The position numbers were made by a program, and so were the translations under genes. The notes beneath the pieces are model-generated. The model had not been told where the DNA came from. It ran no database searches and saw only the letters and a program-made list of their open reading frames with translations. DNA of 29,717 nucleotides from JAVVEW01 sp032251045 (GTDB taxonomy: Bacteria; Pseudomonadota; Gammaproteobacteria; Methylococcales; Methylomonadaceae): NCBI GenBank assembly GCA_032251045.1, contig JAVVEW010000032.1, forward strand, positions 1-29,717, written 5' to 3'. Below, in pieces: positions 7,501-12,845 of this stretch. Every line of letters begins with the position of its first letter. Within the stretch, counting starts at the first letter, position 1.

Positions 7501-8463
7501 CCCTGGCCAGGACAGCAGCTGACACTCACCATCACCCGGCCTCGCCCGGTGCCCGGCGAGACACTGACCGTGCAGGCCAGTCAGTGGCATATCGAACCTG
7601 GCGCCCGGCAATTGAACGAGCGCTTAAACCTGACCCTGATCAGCGCCATTGGCCAAAACTATCGTTTCACCTTGCCCGAGCAGGCGGTACTGGAAAACTT
7701 GAATCTGGACGGTCAGCGTCAGCCGCCCGCCGTCGATGGCCGCATCTTAAGCCTGACCCTGCCGCCCGGCGAACATCGCCTGGAACTGGACTGGCAACGA
7801 CCCGGCAGCCTGACCACGGCATTCACGCCCCTCCCCCCCGATCTGGGCTTGATGGGACACAACAGCCGTATCACGCTGAACGTAAGTCCCGAGCGCTGGC
7901 TGCTGTGGACGCAAGGCCCGCGCCTGGGGCCTTCGGTATTGTTCTGGCCTTTGTTGGTGGTGCTGATAGCCGGCGCTGTGGCTCTGCGCACGCTTAAAGC
8001 CTGGCCGTTAAGCATGGCCGGCGGCGTAGCGTTATTGGCCGGATTAAGTCAATTGCCTTTGGCTGCGGTCGGTGTGGTGGTGGGCTGGTTTATGTTGCTG
8101 GCCTGGCGTGAGCGCCATACACCCGGTCGCCGCTGGACCTTCAATGTCATGCAGATATTGATCGTATTACTGACCGGGCTGTTTTTAAGTGTGTTGCTGG
8201 CCGGTGTCGAACAAGGTTTGCTGGGGCAGCCCAACATGCAAATCGCTGGCAACAACGCCAGTGCAAGTGTGCTTGAATGGTATCAAGACCGCCATGGCAA
8301 CACGTTGCCGGATGTCACCGTCATCACCGCGCCTATTTGGCTGTATCGGGGGCTGATGCTGGTCTGGTCGCTATGGCTGGCGCTACGCCTGGTTGCCTGG
8401 TTGCGCTGGGGTTTTACCGTGTTCAGCCGCGACGGCCTATGGCGCGGCCAGGTTGTCACCTGA
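4513..8463 (+). CDS. Large multi-pass membrane protein, function unknown
   Basis: I do not recognise a named family for this 1316-residue protein. The ATG at 4513 is chosen over one at 4468 because GAGGAG lies six bases upstream and a signal peptide follows at once (residues 1-20). Two large exported domains, about 21-460 and 712-1130, alternate with membrane clusters: three to four helices at about 462-562, two at 655-711, and about six at 1130-1303. The exported parts repeat a module of the form (D/N)GQ followed by a PPG-x-H turn; the turns start near residues 120, 800 and 1084. Closely spaced Cys pairs lie in both exported domains (ACP...HCV and DCLPQC). It is divergent from the encapsulin operon and shares its upstream region. 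A role in envelope organisation or carbohydrate export is possible but not shown. Confidence 0.8.
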   Translation: MRIFWIALLGLVFTIAEGSAVPVIPEPLKPWVDWVLAEQPDAACPFLNSNWADKHCVWPGQLNLDLTAKGGTWSLEVHSFKDNHPLQLPGDKTWWPQSVKLDGQPWPVLSQHQRPVLYAPPGKHRITGTLLWQRLPDALLLPEHHGLLRLRLAGADVTEPIIKQGRLWLGTRPNTQPSDQDRLRLQVFRRVLQGIPNQLETRLQLSVGGSTRLLSLTGILPEGATVQTVQSPLPTRWRQDNATLAIELKPGQWPVTVNARLNGPLTAVPAPNLAQAFWPDSELWAYQADAALPALTVTGVPSIDPSQTALPKAWHSLPAYQVRPGDTLTFRPRLGQRQPTQQQLRLQRDLWLDFSGPGMTIVDHIDGVVDTPSRLHVWPELALGRVLINGQPRLLTFSERDEPGVALRKPDVSLTAHARATGIDAPLPVSGWQTALDTVRWTVHLPPGWQLLAATGVDHAPSTWLARWTLLEVFLWLVSVLAVAKLWRPGVAVLAGVTWLLVWQDNTALADIWLLWLAVAALLKVLPSGRLYQSVRLGFGMCSAALLALLVPLLYQLALTGWYPQLTPITFATPVTADAAPMTLQAEASRAMPRTLVRSKSVAAFVPETQDLALELDPNAKVQTGPGIPEWRGQQHHLRWQGRVTPEQTFRLWLLTPIQTRLLKTLTFILLLLTGWRLAGGMRPWLRGPAASLALVFVLLGSFSPMHSAWADFPERDLLKDLQQRLTQPPDCLPQCVTISHMTGAVDAKQLDLQLEIAVGSAVAVPLPVDGVRFPQTVTVNGQQSAALTRVKETLYLALPPGVHQVRLTGSVAGLDNLTLAWPIAPRYSEFSSQGWKVSGLNTQGQIQDALRLTRQRNAAAPTSEWAASDIAPFARLHRTLILDQDTWMLHTDITRVSSNPQALMLRWPLLPGESVLDAQAVIDQHQVAVTLPSGVTHLSIRSTLNPRSTLVLTAADNMPYTERWQVNVAPMWHLEHQGIKPIYRTTQQTASLAWWPWPGQQLTLTITRPRPVPGETLTVQASQWHIEPGARQLNERLNLTLISAIGQNYRFTLPEQAVLENLNLDGQRQPPAVDGRILSLTLPPGEHRLELDWQRPGSLTTAFTPLPPDLGLMGHNSRITLNVSPERWLLWTQGPRLGPSVLFWPLLVVLIAGAVALRTLKAWPLSMAGGVALLAGLSQLPLAAVGVVVGWFMLLAWRERHTPGRRWTFNVMQILIVLLTGLFLSVLLAGVEQGLLGQPNMQIAGNNASASVLEWYQDRHGNTLPDVTVITAPIWLYRGLMLVWSLWLALRLVAWLRWGFTVFSRDGLWRGQVVT

Positions 8464-8472
8464 CCTGCCAAC

Positions 8473-8509
8473 GCCCGCCCTGCTGCTCTTGTCAGGCAGC
8501 AGGACGGGC
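8473..8509 (+). terminator. Candidate terminator of the large membrane protein gene
   Basis: A 14-bp stem with one mismatch (GCCCGCCCTGCTGC against GCAGCAGGACGGGC) and a 9-nt loop lies 10 nt after the stop codon. No U-run follows, so it may only protect the mRNA 3' end or act together with Rho. Confidence 0.4.
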
Positions 8510-8752
8510 TGACAGTGCCAGCAACAACACCACAACCACGATAGCCGTCACGGTTAAACGGGGCTGAAAATAATGGTGAAGCTCACTGACATGCGGCGCA
8601 AAACGTGGCCGAGCGGGTCGAACAGACGCCCGGCGGCTGGAGCACTATTTACGCCCAGCCATTGAAAACGCCGTCTCCGGTGACGGGAAAAAGCCTGGCA
8701 ACAGTGGCGTTAAAATCATTATCAGCACAGTGCCAGTCCCTTTTTTACCAAA

Positions 8753-8779
8753 GAGGGGCTTGTTTGCCTCAAGCCCCTC
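8753..8779 (-). terminator. Candidate terminator of the DUF1538/PII/CBS operon
   Basis: A perfect 10-bp stem (GAGGGGCTTG/CAAGCCCCTC) with a 7-nt loop lies 9 nt beyond the CBS gene stop. On the minus strand it is followed by TTTGGT, a weak U-tract. Its position at the end of a four-gene operon supports a terminator role. Confidence 0.55.
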
Positions 8780-8788
8780 AGAGGTTTG

Positions 8789-9241
8789 TTAGCTTGCGGG
8801 CGCGACAGCCCTTGCCCCTTCGGTGAACGATGTCGCGTACAGTTGATACAAGCCATTCAAAACCAAGGCGTTAGGACTGACCGTACCCACGATCTGATTA
8901 TTGTCGACCACAGGGGCGCGCACCAGGTTGAAACGCTCAAATAACCTTGAGCATAAGCGAATATCCATCTCCGGACGCACGCAAATCACCGGACAGCTCA
9001 TGATTTCGTAAACATTGACGCGGTCTGGGGAGCGATCCTGGGCTAACACTTTGCGGGCAATATCGCCTGAAGTCAGCAGCCCATATTCATCCTCCTGATA
9101 ACGTTTGTTCACCACCAAGGTAGAGGTCTGGTGCTGTTTCATCAGGCTCAAGGCCGCACTGACCGTGTCTGAGCCTTCGATCAATTTGAAATCGGTTTTC
9201 ATAATGTCGCGCACGCAGATTATTTTGCGCTCTGTGTTCAT
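8789..9241 (-). CDS. CBS-domain pair protein
   Basis: This 150-residue soluble protein consists of two CBS motifs and little else. The first is at about residues 8-70 (VRDIMKTDF... TLVVNKRYQEDEYGLLTSGDIARKVL) and the second at about 77-135 (VYEIMSCPVICVRPE... RAPVVDNNQIVGTVS). CBS pairs usually bind adenine nucleotides and switch the activity of a partner. Its ATG overlaps the stop of the PII-like gene by four bases (ATGA), and a GGAG lies seven bases upstream, so the two are translationally coupled. As the last gene of an operon with two DUF1538 membrane proteins and a PII-like protein, it is probably a second nucleotide sensor for the same membrane system; that is inference from context. 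Confidence 0.88.
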   Translation of the reverse strand: MNTERKIICVRDIMKTDFKLIEGSDTVSAALSLMKQHQTSTLVVNKRYQEDEYGLLTSGDIARKVLAQDRSPDRVNVYEIMSCPVICVRPEMDIRLCSRLFERFNLVRAPVVDNNQIVGTVSPNALVLNGLYQLYATSFTEGARAVAPAS

Positions 9242-9588
9242 ATCCCGTCTCCGAGTTCTTGGGTAAGTTGCTCAACCTGGTGCATGACGCCAATGGCGTC
9301 TTCAACGTCAATCTTGAAAGCGATGCCGGTGCCAGGTTTATTATCGAAATCGCAGGTTTCCGAAATGGCTTCCAGAATATGCCGGCTTAAATGCTCTTCA
9401 ACCAAAAACAGCAATACGTCGCGCTGAATATCCAGATTCAAACCGAAAAAGGTTTTGTTCTGGCTCATGCCCTCGCCACGCGCCTGATTGATGACGGTGG
9501 CACCTTTGGCGCCGTGTTTGCGCGCCGTGTCCAGCACCTGATCGGTTTTGCTGTCCTCGACAAAAGCCACGATAAGTTTGAAATGCAT
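9238..9588 (-). CDS. PII-like signalling protein
   Basis: This 116-residue protein has the ferredoxin-like alternation and spacing of the PII superfamily: MHFKLIVAFVED at the start, a loop at about 36-56 and a B-loop-like PGTGIAFKIDVEDAIGV near 86-102. It is not a classical GlnB/GlnK. The T-loop lacks the uridylylated Tyr (the protein has no Tyr at all), and the C-terminal nucleotide-binding tail differs. PII-like relatives often bind adenine nucleotides or small anions and regulate a transporter encoded beside them. A GGAGG lies 11 bases before the ATG at 9588. The gene follows the second DUF1538 gene after four bases and overlaps the CBS gene by four. Its target is probably the DUF1538 pair. 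Confidence 0.82.
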   Translation of the reverse strand: MHFKLIVAFVEDSKTDQVLDTARKHGAKGATVINQARGEGMSQNKTFFGLNLDIQRDVLLFLVEEHLSRHILEAISETCDFDNKPGTGIAFKIDVEDAIGVMHQVEQLTQELGDGI

Positions 9589-9592
9589 AAGT

Positions 9593-10363
9593 TTAGTTGC
9601 CTCCAGAAGAGCGATGATGAGTCAGCCAGCTTGCGATTTGCGCGTAAGCCAGAACGGTCATGATGGGAAATAAACTGGCAAACGCGATCAGGCCAAAGCC
9701 ATCGAGCAGCGGGTTACGGCCTGGAATGTTCGAGGCCAGCCCTAAGCCTAACGCGGTGACTAAAGGCACTGTGACCGTCGAGGTGGTAACACCACCGGAA
9801 TCATAAGCCAAGCCAATAATCACTTTAGGCGCGAACGCGGTTTGCGCCAGCACCAGCACATAACCTGCCACGATGTAGTAGTAAAGTTCCGTGCCGGTGA
9901 TAATGCGGAACACGCCTAGCACGATGCCCAGCGCCACGCCGATGGATACCGCGATGCGCAGGCCCAGCGCACGTATCGCACCGCCGGAAATACTTTGCGC
10001 CTTGACCGCGACCGCCAGCAGTGAGGGTTCGGCCAGGGTGGTGGAAAAGCCAATACTGGCGGCGAATAAATAGACCCAACCGTAATCACGCCAATCAGGA
10101 TGTTGCGCTGCAGGCATGAAATCCGGGCCGGTAAGTTGTTCCGCCATCAACTGCCCCAGCGGAAACAAGGCTTGCTCCAGACCTTTCAAGAAAAATGCCA
10201 TGCCCAGCCAGACCCAGATCAACCCGGTCAGCAGCTGTTTAGGGTGCGGCAATGGCTTTTGAATCACCAGCACCTGAAAGCCGATAATGATCGCCGCAAT
10301 CGGTAATAAATCGGTACTGCTGCTGAGCAGGGCGTTGAGAAGATCCTGCAACCACTCGGTCAT
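9593..10363 (-). CDS. DUF1538 family membrane protein (second copy)
   Basis: This 256-residue inner membrane protein has about six or seven hydrophobic helices. It belongs to DUF1538, recognised by GFSTTLAEPSL near residue 105, the glycine-rich core YDSGGVTTSTVTVPLVTALG near 188-207, and the DGFGLIAFASLFPI end motif. It is a diverged paralogue of the gene just upstream, with the same motifs at matching positions but a longer loop (about residues 78-92) before the AEP motif. Its ATG overlaps the preceding stop by four bases. The family has no established biochemical role that I know of. Conserved polar and glycine residues inside helices and the tandem pairing suggest a two-subunit transporter or channel, here probably under PII/CBS control. 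Confidence 0.85.
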   Translation of the reverse strand: MTEWLQDLLNALLSSSTDLLPIAAIIIGFQVLVIQKPLPHPKQLLTGLIWVWLGMAFFLKGLEQALFPLGQLMAEQLTGPDFMPAAQHPDWRDYGWVYLFAASIGFSTTLAEPSLLAVAVKAQSISGGAIRALGLRIAVSIGVALGIVLGVFRIITGTELYYYIVAGYVLVLAQTAFAPKVIIGLAYDSGGVTTSTVTVPLVTALGLGLASNIPGRNPLLDGFGLIAFASLFPIMTVLAYAQIASWLTHHRSSGGN

Positions 10364-11094
10364 CGTAAAATTCCGTAAGCCATGACAAAAATCATCGGCG
10401 TCAGCGATGCGAAGGCAATCAGGCCAAAACCGTCGGTAACCGGATTACGGCCTTTGATCGAGGTAGCAAGGCCCACGCCCAGCGCTGTGACCAGCGGTAC
10501 GGTCAGTGTGGAGGTGGTGACGCCACCGGCATCATAAGCGACACCGATGATGGTATCGGGCGCGAATGGGGTGATGATGATGACCAGGGCGTAACCTATC
10601 ATAATCAGCCAGGTTAACGACCAGCCCTGAATGATACGAATGACGCCGACCAGCAATGCCACGCCCACCGAAGCGGCCACGGTCAAGCGCAGACCCAAGG
10701 CATAGTCGCTACGCGCCGCCTCCTGTGGTGCAATCAACCCGCCACTCGCGGCAATGCGCGCCGCCTCGTCAGTCACCGCGATCAGGGCCGGTTCCGCAAC
10801 CGTGGTGCCAAAGCCCAGACAAAACGCGAACAGCAACAGCCAGGCCAGGCTACCTTTGCGGGCAAAAGCGTTGGCCATGCTTTCACCGACCGGAAACAGG
10901 CTTTGCGTCAAGCCAATCATGAACAAGGTCAGCCCCAGAATCACGCTTAAAGTACCCAGCAAAAGCTCACCCAGGTTGGCAATAGGGCGCTGGATAATCA
11001 AGGTCTGGAACACCACGATGACAATCAGAATGGGCGCCAGATCCAGTGTGCTGGCCAGTAATTGCCGGACAAACCGGTTATTGAAATAACGCAT
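10360..11094 (-). CDS. DUF1538 family membrane protein (first copy)
   Basis: This 244-residue membrane protein shares with its neighbour the motifs GFGTTVAEPALIA (about 94-106), YDAGGVTTSTLTVPLVTALG (about 190-210) and DGFGLIAFASLTPM. About six or seven membrane helices are visible. The start is uncertain between GTG at 11097 and the adjacent ATG at 11094; both share an AGG a few bases upstream, and I use the ATG. It is the first gene of the overlapping operon DUF1538-DUF1538-PII-CBS. A long folded element lies 80-190 nt upstream of its start and may belong to its 5' leader. Function is unknown; a heteromeric transporter with the second copy is the simplest guess. Confidence 0.85.
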   Translation of the reverse strand: MRYFNNRFVRQLLASTLDLAPILIVIVVFQTLIIQRPIANLGELLLGTLSVILGLTLFMIGLTQSLFPVGESMANAFARKGSLAWLLLFAFCLGFGTTVAEPALIAVTDEAARIAASGGLIAPQEAARSDYALGLRLTVAASVGVALLVGVIRIIQGWSLTWLIMIGYALVIIITPFAPDTIIGVAYDAGGVTTSTLTVPLVTALGVGLATSIKGRNPVTDGFGLIAFASLTPMIFVMAYGILR

Positions 11095-11176
11095 CACTCA
11101 AAGCCTGAATAAAATTGTGTCGATAACCATCACAGTCAGCAACTCTCGCATACCAGCAATGCCCCATTTGGCGTTC

Positions 11177-11281
11177 AAAAAGGGCATGGAGTGTGTTTGG
11201 CGAGGCTATTGGCGACACGCAGTGCCGTCAAGCCCCCAGAGTTGGGTTTATGGTGCACCTCGACAGACACATTCCATGCCC
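11177..11281 (-). ncRNA. About 100-nt folded element ending in a U-tract (candidate structured RNA or terminator)
   Basis: A 15-bp inverted repeat with one mismatch (11182-11196 against 11267-11281; GGGCATGGA/TCCATGCCC at the base) closes a region of about 70 nt. Inside, a CGAGG/CCTCG pair continues the stem after a small internal loop, and two smaller hairpins (GGC...GCC and CCCA-GAGT-TGGG) can fill the centre. On the minus strand the base stem runs directly into TTTTT. It lies between the hspQ stop and the DUF1538 operon, all on the minus strand. It could be an hspQ terminator, a regulatory leader of the DUF1538 operon, a small RNA or a dispersed palindromic repeat. I cannot match it to a known RNA family. 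Confidence 0.5.
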
Positions 11282-11368
11282 TAAACACAGCAAAAATACT
11301 CAAACCGGGAATGATTTCTCGCATGCACGACCGGCAACAATACAGCGCCACGCACCACGCTGACTGAT

Positions 11369-11680
11369 TCAATGCAGCATGTCCTTTGCGTAGTAACGCT
11401 GGCCATCGTAGCGGTCAAAATATAACTCCAGCAAGGGATGGTGAATGGGCGCCTGGCGCTCGCTGGGTAACAAATGGCATTCTGCGACATAGGTGCAGTA
11501 CAGGGTGTTGTCAACCATTACCCGGTACCAAGGCTGGTGTTTATCCGGACGACTGCGGGCAACCTTTTCGTACCACTCATCATTACCTTGAAAAGCAAAA
11601 TCAACATCGAAAATCACGCCGCGATATTCAAATAACGCATGAAAAACCAATTGGCCTATGGAAAATCTGGCTGTATGCAC
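11369..11680 (-). CDS. hspQ: Heat shock protein HspQ
   Basis: The 103-residue product matches HspQ (YccV-like), a small hexameric protein that in enterobacteria binds hemimethylated DNA and modulates Lon-dependent proteolysis. The hallmark stretches are ARFSIGQLVFHALFEYRGVIFDVD near the start, then GNDEWYEKVARSRPDKHQPWYRV and a TYVAECHLLPSE segment. I choose the GTG at 11680 because AGGAG lies six bases upstream and the resulting length and N-terminus match the family; a GTG at 11701 would add seven unsupported residues. It reads away from ribA. Upstream I see no clear sigma-32 promoter. Confidence 0.9.
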   Translation of the reverse strand: MHTARFSIGQLVFHALFEYRGVIFDVDFAFQGNDEWYEKVARSRPDKHQPWYRVMVDNTLYCTYVAECHLLPSERQAPIHHPLLELYFDRYDGQRYYAKDMLH

Positions 11681-11776
11681 GACATACTCCTGAACTGGCA
11701 CGCAGAGGGTGCCGATGAATGACAGGGTGCGCGGCGCTTCATGAGCGCGAATCCAGTTCCCCGCCTAGCGCATGGC

Positions 11777-11806
11777 TTGATAGAATAAACGGTTATTCCT
11801 TATTAT
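11777..11806 (+). promoter_or_regulatory. Sigma-70 promoter of ribA with a dyad in the spacer
   Basis: TTGATA (11777-11782) and TATTAT (11801-11806) are separated by 18 bases and each matches the consensus at five of six positions. The spacer holds a perfect inverted repeat, GAATAA-ACGG-TTATTC (11783-11798), which could be an operator. Initiation about seven bases after the -10 box would leave a leader of only about seven bases before the ribA start codon. Confidence 0.6.
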
Positions 11807-11819
11807 ATGTGAATTTAAC

Positions 11820-12434
11820 GTGAAACCTGCGCTTATCAATCAAGTCCAGACTCGCCTGCCCACCCGGCACGGCAACTTTATCCTGCATTACTATAGTAAC
11901 AATCTCGATCACAAAGAGCATGTGGCACTGGTCAAAGGCGATGTGCGCGACCAGGAGGCCGTGCTGGCCCGCGTACATTCAGAATGCTTTACCGGCGATG
12001 TGCTGGGCTCACGCCGCTGCGATTGTGGCGAGCAACTGGATCAGGCGCTGACCATGATCGAACAGGCTGGATGTGGCATTTTGTTATACCTGCGCCAGGA
12101 AGGCCGGGGGATTGGCTTGCTACAAAAACTGAAAGCCTACAATCTGCAAGACCAGGGCATGGATACTGTCGATGCCAATTTGCACTTAGGACACCGTGCC
12201 GATGAACGCGATTACACCTTGGCGGCGCTGATACTCCAGGATCTAGGTGTTAAATCCATTGCCTTGATTACCAACAACCCTAGCAAAATCGACAGTCTCG
12301 TCGCCATGGGCATTCATGTGACCGAGCGCATTGCCATCGAACCCGACTATCATGCCGATAACGAGCATTATCTGCGTGCTAAAGCCAGCAAAATGCGTCA
12401 TATACTGAACCTGCCCGATGCCGACACGCCCTAA
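11820..12434 (+). CDS. ribA: GTP cyclohydrolase II
   Basis: This enzyme opens the imidazole ring of GTP, releasing formate and pyrophosphate, as the first step of riboflavin synthesis. The 204-residue length is that of stand-alone RibA. The zinc ligands are C56, C67 and C69 (HSECFTGDVLGSRRCDCG). The catalytic RQEGRGIGL lies at 92-100, DTVDANLHLGHRADERDYT follows, and TNNPSKI is at 151-157. The start is a GTG at 11820 with no Shine-Dalgarno; the N-terminus aligns well with E. coli RibA, and the promoter just upstream would make the mRNA almost leaderless. It has no fused DHBP synthase domain, and no other riboflavin gene lies beside it. Confidence 0.93.
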   Translation: MKPALINQVQTRLPTRHGNFILHYYSNNLDHKEHVALVKGDVRDQEAVLARVHSECFTGDVLGSRRCDCGEQLDQALTMIEQAGCGILLYLRQEGRGIGLLQKLKAYNLQDQGMDTVDANLHLGHRADERDYTLAALILQDLGVKSIALITNNPSKIDSLVAMGIHVTERIAIEPDYHADNEHYLRAKASKMRHILNLPDADTP

Positions 12435-12845
12435 CCCGTTATAGCGATCGCCGTCAACTTTCGCATTTGCCTCAGCGATTCTGAGTTTGAGCATTTTCAC
12501 TCGAAGCATTTGTCGATAAGCGCCGTAGCCCTATCTACGGGGGCTTTGCGGCAATCCATACTGCCAACCTCCTCGCCCGGCGCGCCTAATGTCCTTACTT
12601 AGACTCCACATTGAGAAGGGCTTCATGTGCCTCTGAGCTCTGCCACCGAACTTTAACTCGCTATCAGACATCTGGCTAAAGCTTGACCGCGGCGACCATG
12701 CCGCGCACATGACTCCTGGGCACGCCCGCGATACGCCTAACGGCCATCATAAAAATGGCTGAATTAAATCCAACCCCGGATGACGCTATACCGATTTCCT
12801 CGGTAAAATAGCCGATTCCGTAAACTTTCTGGAGTCTGGCCCAAC
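12435..12845. other. Gene-free stretch between ribA and proS
   Basis: I see no gene here that I can support. A short hairpin after ribA (CCGTAG-CCCTAT-CTACGG, 12523-12540) lacks a U-run. A probable proS promoter lies at the right end. A minus-strand reading frame at 12676-12867 has no ribosome site and runs into proS, so it is not called. Confidence 0.6.
12780..12809 (+). promoter_or_regulatory. Candidate proS promoter
   Basis: ATGACG (12780-12785) and TAAAAT (12804-12809) with an 18-base spacer resemble a sigma-70 promoter. A small hairpin, TACCGA-TTTCC-TCGGTA (12789-12805), overlaps the spacer and the -10 box. The call rests on the sequence match and position only. Confidence 0.4.

Larger units (their letters stand above)
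8464..8788. other. Gene-free stretch between convergent genes
   Basis: This stretch lies between the stop of the large membrane protein and the stop of the CBS protein, which face each other. Apart from one hairpin near each gene end, listed separately, I see no supportable gene. The reading frames across it lack ribosome sites and resemble no protein I know. Confidence 0.6.

Noticed and set aside
8605..8826. A 73-codon plus-strand frame in the gap after the large membrane protein
   Set aside because: No ribosome site, it runs through the terminator hairpin into the CBS gene on the other strand, and it has no recognisable features.
11175..11372. A 65-codon minus-strand frame between hspQ and the DUF1538 operon
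   Set aside because: It overlaps the hspQ stop, has no ribosome site, and its second half is the palindromic element at 11177-11281, so an RNA or repeat explanation is better than a protein.
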